Source: Nitrospirota bacterium (lineage in GTDB: Bacteria > Nitrospirota > Thermodesulfovibrionia > Thermodesulfovibrionales > UBA1546). Taken from it: a DNA stretch of 64,000 bases. The stretch spans positions 1-64,000 of the forward strand of contig JACPZK010000031.1 of the NCBI GenBank assembly GCA_016195565.1. Direction: 5' to 3'. Below are positions 1-7,891 of the stretch, piece by piece (position 1 is the stretch's first letter; each line of letters starts with the position of its first letter). Both the position numbers and the translations under genes were made by a program. The notes under the pieces are model-generated. The model was not told the origin of the DNA. It searched no databases and worked only from the letters and a program-made list of their open reading frames with translations.

Positions 1-126
1 TGCATTCTGCCGCAGGACAAAGTATGTGATAGTAGAGATTACGGGAAGAGAGATGATATAAATAAGAATCAGCAGGAGACTGAATTGTCTTTTATGGTCC
101 AGGCTTCTAAGTTTATAAATATTCAT
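1..126 (-). CDS. N-terminus of a membrane protein, partial
   Basis: The gene is cut by the window edge, so only the first 42 residues are visible. It starts at ATG (124-126) behind an AGGGGC ribosome-binding site. A short basic stretch is followed by one strongly hydrophobic segment (residues about 15-37, LLLILIYIISLPVISTITYF), which looks like an N-terminal signal anchor. This layout resembles the start of membrane sensor proteins (for example DUF3365 c-haem sensors, chemoreceptors or kinases), but nothing seen here separates these options. It lies upstream of the rest of the same-strand cytochrome block. Confidence 0.6.
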   Translation of the reverse strand, partial: MNIYKLRSLDHKRQFSLLLILIYIISLPVISTITYFVLRQNA

Positions 127-171
127 TTAGCGCCCCTGTATGCTTATTATAACTGAAACTTATCCATATAA

Positions 172-1059
172 TTAGTAAATAAAAAGTTTCGGGTCTTTGA
201 ATGTATGGCATTTGTTGCATAAAGATTTTGCCCTCTCAATCCCAACAATCCATGAATGAGGTTTATGGCAATCAAGACAGTTTAATCCCTGTTTCATATG
301 AAGTCCATGCCGTCCTACAGAGGTCTCATTGCGATGGCACTCACTGATGCAGGTGGCAGATGTCGGATTTATTTTTCCGTGCGGTTTGTGACACTGATGA
401 CAGAGCAGGTTAGACATTGGCGCCCTCACAGAAACCCCGGTATGACATTTGACGCATCTGTCCTTCGGAATCATAGAGGGCGTCTTTTCTGAGAAAGAGT
501 GGCATTTAAGGCATGAGAAGGCTTCCATGCCTATGCCGTGAACCCCTTTATCTTTGTGGCAATTCTGGCAGGCGTTTTCGTTTGGATGGAAGTCATGCAC
601 AGTGCCTTTATGACATATCTTACATTCAGTCCCCTGCATAAACACATGCCTGGCATGGCCGTAAGATTTTTTCAGGGTTACAGAGCCCTGAGACACCTCG
701 CTCATATGGCATTTCCTGCACTCCTGCCAGGGTTTTTCCCTGCCGTGTGTCTGGGAGAACTGTTTGCTGCCGCTTTTTACCACATAAGTAACAAGCAGTT
801 GATTCTGTTCAAGAATGCTTAGATGATGACATGTCTGGCAGACGATATCGCGGTGCTTCCCTTTCTGCCATTCCAGAAATGCCTCTCTCATAAGGTGGCA
901 TGAAGCGCAGTACTGAGGGTCGTCTTGTGTGTAGCGGTAATATTTATGTCCGACAACCGCTCCAAGTACCGCAACTATGAGAACAGCAGCGAGAATAAAG
1001 CCTTTTGCTTCTTCAACGCACTTAACAAGCGAGTCTATAACATTTCTGATTTTGCGCAC
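172..1059 (-). CDS. Membrane-anchored multihaem cytochrome c (NapC/NrfH-like head)
   Basis: This is probably a periplasmic electron carrier. It has an N-terminal membrane anchor (GFILAAVLIVAVLGAVVG) and then ten CXXCH c-haem motifs, plus one CXXXCH (CISECH) that could bind an eleventh haem. The first pair, CASCH and CQTCH separated by a KGKHRD stretch, resembles the NapC/NrfH quinol-oxidising family; the later repeats are dense and low in other sequence. The open frame extends to an ATG at 1125, but that start lies inside the upstream potassium-channel gene. The GTG at 1057-1059 sits 10 bases after the channel stop with an AAGGGA upstream and is preferred. The redox partner is not evident from the neighbours. 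Confidence 0.85.
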   Translation of the reverse strand: MRKIRNVIDSLVKCVEEAKGFILAAVLIVAVLGAVVGHKYYRYTQDDPQYCASCHLMREAFLEWQKGKHRDIVCQTCHHLSILEQNQLLVTYVVKSGSKQFSQTHGREKPWQECRKCHMSEVSQGSVTLKKSYGHARHVFMQGTECKICHKGTVHDFHPNENACQNCHKDKGVHGIGMEAFSCLKCHSFSEKTPSMIPKDRCVKCHTGVSVRAPMSNLLCHQCHKPHGKINPTSATCISECHRNETSVGRHGLHMKQGLNCLDCHKPHSWIVGIERAKSLCNKCHTFKDPKLFIY

Positions 1060-1069
1060 TGTAAGAGAG

Positions 1070-2071
1070 CTATCCCTTAGCCGTTGCCATGTCTTCGAGT
1101 GTTTTAAGTTTCGGTATTTCACCAAGGGCTATCAAAGTATCGCCGGCTTTAATGGCAGTCCTGAAAGTTGGATTGAACTTCATATCGCCGCTTGCATTTT
1201 TAATCGCCACAACTATGATGCCCAAATCCCTGCCGATACCGCATTCATCAAGCGTCAGCCCTGCCAGTTTAGAGTTGTTCTGGACTGTTATTTCCTCCAT
1301 CTGAAGGTCAATGTTGCCGCTTTTTGTTGCGAATTCTATAAAATCTACAACAGCAGGCTTTAACACCGTATGCGCTATCCTGAGTCCTCCGATATGATAC
1401 GGCGAAACAACCCTGTCAGCGCCTGCCCTGAGCAATTTCTGCTCTGAGCCTTCCTCCCCTGCCCGTGCAACGACAAAGAGTTTAGGGTTTAATTCTCTGG
1501 CGCTAAGAACCACAAAAAGGTTTTCAGCGTCGGTCGGCAGAACAGATATAAGCCCCTTTGCCTTTTCTATTCCAGCCTCTTTTAAATTCTCATCCTTTGT
1601 TGCATCTCCTTTGAGTATAAGGGTCTCTTCTCCGCTTTCAAATGTGTCGGGCTCTTTTTCAATCACAACAAAATTTATGTCCTTCTCTTTCAGTTCCCTG
1701 CAGATTATCCTGCCCATTCTTCCGTAGCCGCAGACAATGTAATGGTCTTTTAATTCTTTAATTTTTTTTCCCAATCTTTTCCTCCCGAATATTTCCTGGA
1801 TTTCACCCTCTACTACAATCTTTGCGATTGTGGTAAGAGCGTAAGTCACACTGCCTACACCGCTTATTATAAGGATAATAGTAAAAATTCTTCCATTAGG
1901 CGAGAGGTCATGGATTTCCTTGTAGCCGACGCTTGCAATGGTTATAATTGTCATGTAAAGAGAATCAAGGCAGCTCCACCCTTCTATGAGCATATATCCT
2001 GCAGAACCGGCAATCACCACACAGGTTATAAATATCAGAGCGAATATCAGCCTTTTTCTAAGCCCTCTCAA
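1070..2071 (-). CDS. Potassium channel with RCK/TrkA-N and TrkA-C domains
   Basis: This is an MthK/Kch-type K+ channel of the inner membrane. Residues about 8-85 form two transmembrane helices around a pore loop with selectivity filter SVGYKE (TVGYGD-like). An RCK domain follows with a Rossmann GYGRMG motif near residue 115 and an acidic strand end, and then a C-terminal TrkA-C domain (about 255-325). The RCK domain gates the pore in response to nucleotide or Ca2+ in characterised relatives. The cytochrome gene follows 10 bases downstream on the same strand, so the two are probably co-transcribed. The Lys in place of Gly/Asp just after the filter is common among bacterial relatives and is not a defect. 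Confidence 0.9.
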   Translation of the reverse strand: MRGLRKRLIFALIFITCVVIAGSAGYMLIEGWSCLDSLYMTIITIASVGYKEIHDLSPNGRIFTIILIISGVGSVTYALTTIAKIVVEGEIQEIFGRKRLGKKIKELKDHYIVCGYGRMGRIICRELKEKDINFVVIEKEPDTFESGEETLILKGDATKDENLKEAGIEKAKGLISVLPTDAENLFVVLSARELNPKLFVVARAGEEGSEQKLLRAGADRVVSPYHIGGLRIAHTVLKPAVVDFIEFATKSGNIDLQMEEITVQNNSKLAGLTLDECGIGRDLGIIVVAIKNASGDMKFNPTFRTAIKAGDTLIALGEIPKLKTLEDMATAKG

Positions 2072-2230
2072 GGTCCGGCAGCCCTCCCTTCCGAATAATA
2101 TTTACTATTTTATCATCTAATCTTCACTTATGTGTGATTTAATGTAATTTTTTTAGGCTTAATTTTTGTTGCCGTTATTTAATTGCTGGATTTCAGGAAT
2201 CAGAATGGTAAAATATAAATAGAATGAAGA

Positions 2231-2254
2231 ACCCTGCGGCAGAGACCGCAGGGC
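2231..2254. repeat. ACCCTGCGG palindrome, copy 1
   Basis: ACCCTGCGG, loop CAGAGA, then CCGCAGGGC: a 9-base stem with one mismatch at its end. The same hairpin occurs at 61582-61605 with the loop as its exact reverse complement, so the two are inverted copies of one short dispersed element. There is no T-run, so it is not a convincing terminator. Confidence 0.75.
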
Positions 2255-2275
2255 ATCAAAATTTGAACAAATAGC

Positions 2276-2352
2276 CTGTCATTGCGAGGAAGTCGTAGAC
2301 GACTGACGAAGCAATCTCAAAGAAAGATTGCCACGCTACGCTCGCAATGACA
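2276..2352. repeat. TGTCATTGCGAG dispersed inverted-repeat element, copy 1
   Basis: It begins TGTCATTGCGAG and ends CTCGCAATGACA, with internal GAAGCAATCT and AGATTGCCACG blocks that also pair. Six elements of this design are found in the window. It is non-coding here and probably folds as one long hairpin. Confidence 0.85.
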
Positions 2353-2362
2353 CAAAAGGAGA

Positions 2363-2383
2363 CCCTGTAGCAAGACTATAGGG
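2363..2383. repeat. CCCTGTAG/CTATAGGG hairpin
   Basis: An eight-base stem with one G-T pair and loop CAAGA. A degenerate relative (AACCCTGTAGCAAG) lies at about 25838-25850, so it is likely another short dispersed repeat. There is no T-run. Confidence 0.5.
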
Positions 2384-2425
2384 AATTACAAGTTAAACCT
2401 AAATTAATAATGGGAGGTAGAAGCT

Positions 2426-2710
2426 ATGATGTCAAGCATACCGGTAGATATCGGTAAGGTTACAAAGAGCGATGTGGTTAAGGAAATACTGCGCGTGGGA
2501 ATGATAGCAGAGCTGGACGCAATCAGCCTTTACGAACAGCTTGCCGCAATGACAGACAGGGCTGATATTAAAAAGGTTTTTCTTGATATTGCACGGGAAG
2601 AAAAAACCCATGTGGGCGAATTTCAGGAATTGCTTTTGCGTGAAGACAAAGAGCAGGTTGCAGAGCTGAAAAAAGGGAAGGAAGAGGTTGAGGAGCTGAC
2701 AGGGAAGTAA
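2426..2710 (+). CDS. Encapsulin-type ferritin-like (rubrerythrin-fold) protein
   Basis: This 94-residue protein is half of a four-helix ferritin fold that would need to dimerise. Helix 1 carries AELDAISLYEQ with metal ligand Glu29; helix 2 carries AREEKTH with Glu59 and His62 (ExxH). From family knowledge, this pattern and the ending (VEELTGK) closely resemble the ferritin-like domain fused to or packaged in encapsulin nanocompartments, for example the N-terminus of the Pyrococcus furiosus shell protein. A likely role is Fe(II) oxidation or iron storage. Start: ATG after GGGAGG. No shell gene follows; the next 260 bases hold a MITE-like element instead. Confidence 0.8.
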   Translation: MMSSIPVDIGKVTKSDVVKEILRVGMIAELDAISLYEQLAAMTDRADIKKVFLDIAREEKTHVGEFQELLLREDKEQVAELKKGKEEVEELTGK

Positions 2711-2756
2711 AAACAGGGGGAATACAGTTAATAAAATGTTTGTCAGGCATGTATAA

Positions 2757-2932
2757 GGAGGCTGTGTCTGGATTAAGGCAAGATTCACGGGTCAGTCAGA
2801 ATAGGGGCTGAAGTCGCAATGAAATGGAGCGGATAGCCCCGCATAACAGATGTGAAGAACAAAATATATTGCACTAACATTTATACTTTTACAAAGGCAG
2901 TTTAATATTGCCGAAAAACAGGCACAGCCTCC
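2757..2932 (+). repeat. MITE-like element, left copy
   Basis: A 176-base element with terminal inverted repeats GGAGGCTGTG and CACAGCCTCC (perfect over 10 bases, extending to 14 with one mismatch). It contains GGGGCTGAAGTC and GGATAGCCCC blocks that form an internal hairpin. An equally long copy lies inverted at 4200-4375, so the two frame the aminotransferase gene. No clear target-site duplication and no coding capacity were seen. Confidence 0.75.
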
Positions 2933-2972
2933 CATCACATATGCATGCCGAAGATATAAAGTAAACCGCCTT

Positions 2973-4112
2973 TTACTTCATCAGCAGTTCTTCTGCCGCG
3001 GCAACGCCCGCTCCGAGTTTTACCGGATGCCCCATTCCTTTCAACACCATTTCCACGCCTGCAATCGCAGTAATCACATCAAAGGTGTCGGCATAGCCGA
3101 GATGAGCAATCCTGAATATCTTTCCCTTGACATGGTCCTGTCCGCCTGCTGCCGTTATCCCGTATTTCTCTCTTAGGTTCTTATAAATCTCCTGTCCGTC
3201 AATGCCTGCCGGAGCGCATACCGCAGTCACTGAATTGCTCGGAGATTCCTTGGGATAAAGTTCAAGTCCCAGCGCCTTAACAGCCGCCCTTGTAGCATTT
3301 GCAAGCCTTTCATGCCGCTTGAATACATTCTCAAGCCCTTCTGCCCGGAGCAGTTTAATGCTTTCGTTTAATCCTATAATCAGAGTAACCGGAGATGTAA
3401 AGTTTGTCTGGTTCTTTGCGAGATTTTCCCGCTCTTTTTTAAAATTAAAATAGAATCTCGGGCATTTTGATTTTTCCGAGAACTTCCATGCCTTTTCACT
3501 TATGCCTACGAATGCAAGCCCCGGCGGAAGCATCACGCCCTTCTGCGAGCCGCCTATCATTACATCTATCCCCCATTCGTCCATCCTGAGGTCATGGGCC
3601 ACAATTGCTGATATGGCGTCAACAATAAGGATTGTGTTTTCATATTTTTTTACAACCTTGGCAAGCGCCTCTATATCATGATAAACACCTGTTGATGTTT
3701 CTGATGCCTGTACAAACACTCCTTTGATGGACGGGTCATTTTTTAATTTTGCCTCGATAGTCTCAGGTTTTACCGCATATCCCCACTCAACAATAATCTC
3801 TTCTGCCTGAAGCCCGTATGCCTTGCATATCTTGGTCCATCGCTCGCCGAATTTACCGCCGTTTACAGTAAGAACCTTGTCTCCGGGGCTGAAAAAATTA
3901 TTAACAGCGCCTACCATGCCGCCTGTTCCTGTGGAGCATAGGATAAGCACATCGTTTTTTGTCTGGTAAAGCCACTTCAGGCCATTTTTTGCGGCATCAA
4001 GCACAGGGATGAAATCAGGCGAACGGTGATGTATAATCGGCATTGCCATGGCAAGCAATGCCTCTGAAGGCACAGGGGTAGGCCCCGGCGCTAACAGGTA
4101 ACGTTTTAACAT
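2973..4112 (-). CDS. Class V PLP-dependent aminotransferase (serine/alanine-glyoxylate type)
   Basis: A soluble PLP enzyme of 379 residues, the usual length for the family. It begins with the typical APGPTPVP stretch; the PLP-binding STGTGG loop lies near residue 60, VDAISA near 164 (the Asp contacts the pyridine nitrogen), and the Schiff-base lysine is K191 in GGSQKGVMLPPG. Relatives use serine, alanine or aspartate with glyoxylate or pyruvate, and in many anaerobes serve serine synthesis. The substrate cannot be read from sequence. The gene stands alone between two inverted MITE-like elements, and the right copy lies within its 5' leader. Confidence 0.9.
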   Translation of the reverse strand: MLKRYLLAPGPTPVPSEALLAMAMPIIHHRSPDFIPVLDAAKNGLKWLYQTKNDVLILCSTGTGGMVGAVNNFFSPGDKVLTVNGGKFGERWTKICKAYGLQAEEIIVEWGYAVKPETIEAKLKNDPSIKGVFVQASETSTGVYHDIEALAKVVKKYENTILIVDAISAIVAHDLRMDEWGIDVMIGGSQKGVMLPPGLAFVGISEKAWKFSEKSKCPRFYFNFKKERENLAKNQTNFTSPVTLIIGLNESIKLLRAEGLENVFKRHERLANATRAAVKALGLELYPKESPSNSVTAVCAPAGIDGQEIYKNLREKYGITAAGGQDHVKGKIFRIAHLGYADTFDVITAIAGVEMVLKGMGHPVKLGAGVAAAEELLMK

Positions 4113-4199
4113 GAAAAACCTCCTTAAGTTTAAGTGGATGAATAGTTTAAACTTTAAGTATTATCAGAGTCAAGAACAGTGTCGGAACACAATTTTTCA

Positions 4200-4375
4200 A
4201 GAGGCTGCGACTGTTTTTCGGCAATATTAAACTACCATTTGCAAGATTGCAGTGTTAGTACAATATAGCAAGTTTTTACACCTACATATGCGGGGCTATC
4301 CGCTCCGCTTTGCGGAGACTTCAGCCCCTATTCTGACAGATCCGTGAATCTTGCCGCAATCCAGCCCCAGCCCTC
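4200..4375 (-). repeat. MITE-like element, right copy (inverted)
   Basis: A reverse-oriented relative of 2757-2932 and also 176 bases. Shared blocks include GGCAAGATTCACGG, CAGAATAGGGGCTGAAGTC, GAGCGGATAGCCCCGCAT and TTTAATATTGCCGAAAAACA. It holds an extra TCCGC-AAA-GCGGA hairpin that is absent from the left copy. It lies directly upstream of the aminotransferase start and could form part of its transcript. Confidence 0.75.
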
Positions 4376-4420
4376 TGCTGCGTTGGATGTTATAATTAAC
4401 AAAAGCAGTACGGAGGGTTT

Positions 4421-4762
4421 ATGGAATGTATATTCTGCAAGATTATAAATAAGACAATACCCGCAAAAATAATTTACGAGGATGAGTATGTCTTAGCCTT
4501 TGAGGACATTAATCCTCAGGCGCCTGTGCATACCTTAGTCATACCGAAAAAACACATCTCAACCAATCTTGATATTAATAAGGAAGATAACGGACTATTA
4601 GGCCATTTGTTTCAGGTTGCAAATAAGCTTGCAAGGGATAAGGGCATTGCTGAAAGGGGTTTCAGGCTTGTCATGAACTGCAATCCCGAATCAGGACAGA
4701 CCGTATTTCATATCCACCTTCATATTCTCGGCGGAAGGCAGATGCGCTGGCCTCCCGGGTAA
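4421..4762 (+). CDS. Histidine triad (HIT) nucleotide-binding protein
   Basis: A 113-residue Hint-type phosphoramidase. The N-terminal CIFCKI motif and DINPQAPVH stretch are typical, and the catalytic triad HIHLH (HxHxHxx) lies near residue 97, followed by the family's C-terminal RWPPG. Hint proteins hydrolyse adenosine phosphoramidates and aminoacyl-adenylates in the cytoplasm. The start is ATG after GGAGGG (spacing 6). It is monocistronic; the downstream gene is convergent. Confidence 0.95.
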   Translation: MECIFCKIINKTIPAKIIYEDEYVLAFEDINPQAPVHTLVIPKKHISTNLDINKEDNGLLGHLFQVANKLARDKGIAERGFRLVMNCNPESGQTVFHIHLHILGGRQMRWPPG

Positions 4763-4770
4763 AAACCTTT

Positions 4771-5699
4771 TCATTTCAAAGAACTGCAAGCATCTGCTTT
4801 TTCATCGATAACACCGTAAAAGTTTACGGGTGGAGGAGAGCTTCTCTTTTCTTTTGAGAGAACACACTCGCTGTGGTGAGGTTTAGATTTTCTGTCGTGT
4901 GCAATAAGAGCCTGAACAACTTCCACTTTTATTTTGCCTTTCTCTGCCATTGCGGTTAACTCTTCACATGCTGCCCTGTTTTCGTAAGAAACATGGCGAT
5001 AGGGCCTGGGTGAAATGAGGGCGTCATAGACATCGCTCACTGCAATAATCTCAACAATCAGGTCTTCAAGCCTTATCCCGGCCGGAAACCCGATCCGTCT
5101 TTTTTTTCATGGTGATCTCTTGCCACTCTGGCAAAAAGATGCCCCGTATCTCTGAGATAATAGCTGAGCAGCACATAACCGGCGATTGAATGATGTTTCA
5201 GATTGTTTAATTCAGCTTGGGTAACAGGTTTTGTCTTTCTAAGAATATTTAGCGGGGTGCAGATTTTGCCGATGTCGTGGGTTGGCCCTGATGCAATCCC
5301 CTTGAGCCGATCCTCATGGTCGGACAGGAAATCCTTTGATATAAGCGTTGAGAGGGCGAATACCATTAAAATGTGCCGATAGGTATAGGGGTCATGCTGC
5401 TTGAAATAATCCAGAGATTGCAAGAGGGGAAGAATAAGCTTAATCTTCTCCGTGACTTTCAGGATAGCGCTAATCTCTTTTTCACCCGCAAAAATCACAT
5501 CATAAGGAGGCTCTGTTAGAAACTGGAGCATATCTTCTTTAATTGAGCCGTACCCTATGAGTGAACACTCCTGATAATCAGGGTACCTATTTGAAGAGAC
5601 AAGAGCATTTAATGTCTCTTCTGACAGCACACTGCCTGCAGGAAGCAGCAACTTATTGTCAAGGGTGTAAACAGGACAAAGAAGTTTTAAGCCAGCCAT
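4771..5699 (-). pseudogene. HD-GYP domain phosphodiesterase, frameshifted
   Basis: A predicted cyclic-di-GMP phosphodiesterase with HD motif THDIGK and the GYP-like region HHEKKDGSGF. The frame ends at a TAA just after the GYP-like region. The missing part of the domain (IRLEDLIVEIIAVSDVYDAL) continues in the next frame. Adding one T in the TTT run (plus-strand AAA, 5086-5088) would restore DGSGFPAGIRLEDL, the family consensus. It is therefore either a recently disabled gene or a homopolymer base-calling error. The preferred start is ATG 5697-5699 behind GGAGG, not the upstream ATG at 5750. The N-terminus (about 1-90) has no recognised sensor domain. Confidence 0.8.
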
Positions 5700-5895
5700 C
5701 AGTAATCCTCCGGAAACAGAATTATAGCACAATGTTGTATATTCTAACATTTTTGCGGAGACTTATCATTTACATTGCAGAGAGTGACAGACGCAGAGCT
5801 GTAAGTGGGCCGGAATCTCAAAGTGAAAAAGTGAAAAAATTGCGCAGACATATAATTCATGATATCATGTTTCTACAAGCAAGAAAGGCGGAGGC

Positions 5896-6147
5896 ATGAA
5901 CCCCCATATCAAGATTTATACCCTGAGCACCTGCGGCCACTGCAAAGCAACAAAGAGGCTTCTTGACGAATGTTCAATAAAATACGAATTTGCAGATGTT
6001 GACCTCCTGAGCGGCGTTGAGCGTCAGGCTATTATCGAAGAAGTGAAGCGTTTTAATCCTGACTGTTCTTTCCCTACGATTATCATTGGAGATAAGGTCA
6101 TAATAGGATTTAAAGAGCAGGAAATCAGGAAGGCGCTGGGACTCTGA
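5896..6147 (+). CDS. Glutaredoxin-like thiol oxidoreductase
   Basis: An 83-residue thioredoxin-fold protein with active site CGHC at residues 13-16 and the cis-proline motif CSFPTIII near residue 57, followed by a GF pair typical of glutaredoxin/NrdH proteins. The start is ATG behind a GGCGGAGG site. It ends two bases before the FTR-like gene, so the pair is almost certainly one transcript. This context suggests it is the disulfide partner of that Fe-S protein rather than a glutathione-dependent enzyme; that is inference. Confidence 0.92.
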   Translation: MNPHIKIYTLSTCGHCKATKRLLDECSIKYEFADVDLLSGVERQAIIEEVKRFNPDCSFPTIIIGDKVIIGFKEQEIRKALGL

Positions 6148-6148
6148 A

Positions 6149-6481
6149 ATGGATGCGCAGCAGCTCTATGAAATGCTGAAAAAGCTGCAGGAGCCTCTCG
6201 GTTATTTCTTCAATAAGGATAGGGAGGCAGCCTTTGACCTTCTTAAAGGCCTGCTCATAAATAAAGGCCGTTACGGCTATATGTCATGCCCTTGCAGGCT
6301 GGCATCAGGTGATTATGAAAAAGACAAAGACATCATCTGCCCGTGCGTATACCGCGAGCCTGATGTAATAGAATACGGAAGCTGTTACTGCAATCTCTAT
6401 GTTTCAAAAGACTGGAACGAAGACAATATTGCCCGCACGTATGTTCCTGAAAGAAGGCGTAAGGGGCAGGCTGTTTCTTAA
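6149..6481 (+). CDS. Ferredoxin-thioredoxin reductase catalytic-subunit-like Fe-S protein
   Basis: A 110-residue protein with the six cysteines of the FTR beta family: CPC (47-49), CPC (64-66) and CYC (79-81). In FTR these bind a [4Fe-4S] cluster next to a redox-active disulfide and reduce thioredoxin with electrons from ferredoxin. Here the third motif is CYC rather than the CHC of plant-type enzymes, and the spacings (14 and 12 residues) differ, as in anaerobe FTR-like proteins. No alpha subunit is visible. It is co-transcribed with the glutaredoxin, its probable substrate. Its 3' end overlaps the convergent rarA by four bases. Confidence 0.88.
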   Translation: MDAQQLYEMLKKLQEPLGYFFNKDREAAFDLLKGLLINKGRYGYMSCPCRLASGDYEKDKDIICPCVYREPDVIEYGSCYCNLYVSKDWNEDNIARTYVPERRRKGQAVS

Positions 6482-7716
6482 GGCTTGTAGTATTTCTTTT
6501 TCTTCTTCAGATATTCCTGCTCGATTTTGCCTTCAGGATAATCATGGGGATATTTATATCCTGTCCCATGCCCGAGTTTCTTTGCGCCGGAATAATTACT
6601 GCCTTTTAAATGGCCGGGGACTTCCATTGTCTCTTCCTCTGCGATGTCTTTCATCGCCTCCTCTATTGCCATGTAAGCGGAATTGCCTTTGGGCGCATTG
6701 GCTATGTAGATAACCGCCTCTGCCAAGGGGATGCGCGCCTCAGGCATTCCTACAAACTCAACTGCCTTTAATGCCGCTATTGCAAGAACCAATGCCATCG
6801 GATCTTTAAGCCCTACATCTTCCGCAGCGCAGATGACTACGCGCCTGGCTATAAAGCGCGGGTCTTCGCCTGCATAGAGCATCTTTGCAAGGTAATATAT
6901 CGCCGCATCAGGGTCAGAGCCTCTCATGCTTTTTATGAATGCAGATATTGTGTCATAGTGCTGGCCGCCTTTTTTGTCATACACTATCGCCTTTTTCTGG
7001 ATGGATTCCTCTGCAATCTCTTTTGTGATTATCATCTTTCCGTTTTCACCGGGCTGTGTTGTGAGGGCAGCTATCTCAAGCGCTGAGAGCGCCTTTCTTG
7101 CATCTCCGTCTGCCATTTTTGCGATATGATCGAGGCTTCCTTTCTCAGGAGAGATGTTTAAATTCCCAACGCCTCTTTCCTTATCTGTCAATGCACGGTT
7201 CAGGATTTTAAGAATATCTTCTGTTAAAAGGGGTTTCAGCTCAAACACCTGGCTCCTTGAAAGAAGGGCAGAGTTTACATAGAAGAACGGGTTTTCTACT
7301 GTTGCCGCTATGAGTGTGATATTCCCTTCTTCCACATCAGGGAGAAGCGCATCCTGCTGGAGCTTGTTGAATCTGTGAATCTCATCAAGAAAAAGTATGG
7401 TCCTTGTGCCTGCCTTTTTTTCGTCCCTTGCCTTTTTGATAACCCGTCTCAGCTCATCAAGCCCGACTGTCGCTGCATTCAGCCACTCAAATCGGGCATT
7501 TGTCTTATTGGCAATAACCTGCGCCAGAGCTGTTTTGCCTGTGCCGGGCGGGCCGTAAAGAATAAGTGATGTTATCCTGTCAGCCTCTATTGCCCTTCTC
7601 AGGAGTTTTCCCTTTCCAATGATATGCTCTTGCCCCGCGTACTCATCCAATGTCTTCGGAGCCATCCTGTATGCAAGAGGGTCTTTTATATTTTCATGTT
7701 GATTAAAGAGGCTCAT
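6478..7716 (-). CDS. rarA: Replication-associated recombination protein A (RarA/MgsA AAA+ ATPase)
   Basis: A cytoplasmic clamp-loader-like AAA+ ATPase that acts at stalled replication forks. Walker A is GPPGTGKT (residues 55-62), Walker B LFLDEIH (about 108-114), sensor-1 TVENPFF, and the C-terminal MgsA tetramerisation region holds SDPDAAIYYLAKML and GEDPRFIARR. The length of 412 residues is normal. It is monocistronic, with a dispersed palindrome in its 5' flank. Confidence 0.95.
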   Translation of the reverse strand: MSLFNQHENIKDPLAYRMAPKTLDEYAGQEHIIGKGKLLRRAIEADRITSLILYGPPGTGKTALAQVIANKTNARFEWLNAATVGLDELRRVIKKARDEKKAGTRTILFLDEIHRFNKLQQDALLPDVEEGNITLIAATVENPFFYVNSALLSRSQVFELKPLLTEDILKILNRALTDKERGVGNLNISPEKGSLDHIAKMADGDARKALSALEIAALTTQPGENGKMIITKEIAEESIQKKAIVYDKKGGQHYDTISAFIKSMRGSDPDAAIYYLAKMLYAGEDPRFIARRVVICAAEDVGLKDPMALVLAIAALKAVEFVGMPEARIPLAEAVIYIANAPKGNSAYMAIEEAMKDIAEEETMEVPGHLKGSNYSGAKKLGHGTGYKYPHDYPEGKIEQEYLKKKKKYYKP

Positions 7717-7752
7717 ATATTAAATCCTTCCATAACTTGACCCCTGAAAAAG

Positions 7753-7860
7753 TGTCATTGCGAGCGAAGCGAAGCAATCTCGCTTTTATATAAACCCGCC
7801 TCTGGCGGGTTTATCAATATGTTAGAGATTGCCACGTCGCTACCGCTCCTCGCAATGACA
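7753..7860. repeat. TGTCATTGCGAG dispersed inverted-repeat element, copy 2
   Basis: The same termini as the 2276 element (TGTCATTGCGAG to CTCGCAATGACA). The loop carries an additional perfect palindrome, AAACCCGCC-TCT-GGCGGGTTT (about 7793-7813), which looks like a second small repeat nested in the first. Confidence 0.85.
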
Positions 7861-7891
7861 TTAAAATGTGTGGTTTTTCAGCACTATCAGC

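Larger units (their letters stand above)
2072..2425. other. Intergenic region rich in palindromic repeats
   Basis: There is no gene here. The region lies between divergent genes and holds three separate palindromes, listed individually: an ACCCTGCGG hairpin, a TGTCATTGCGAG-family element and a CCCTGTAG hairpin. It ends with a GGGAGG ribosome-binding site (2411-2416) for the ferritin-like gene. No promoter was strong enough to call. Confidence 0.6.

Noticed and set aside
2231-2254. Rho-independent terminator
   Set aside because: The stem is strong but no T-run follows on either strand, and an inverted copy exists elsewhere.
2711-2972. Encapsulin shell gene after the ferritin-like protein
   Set aside because: All six frames are short here and the space is taken by a MITE-like element.
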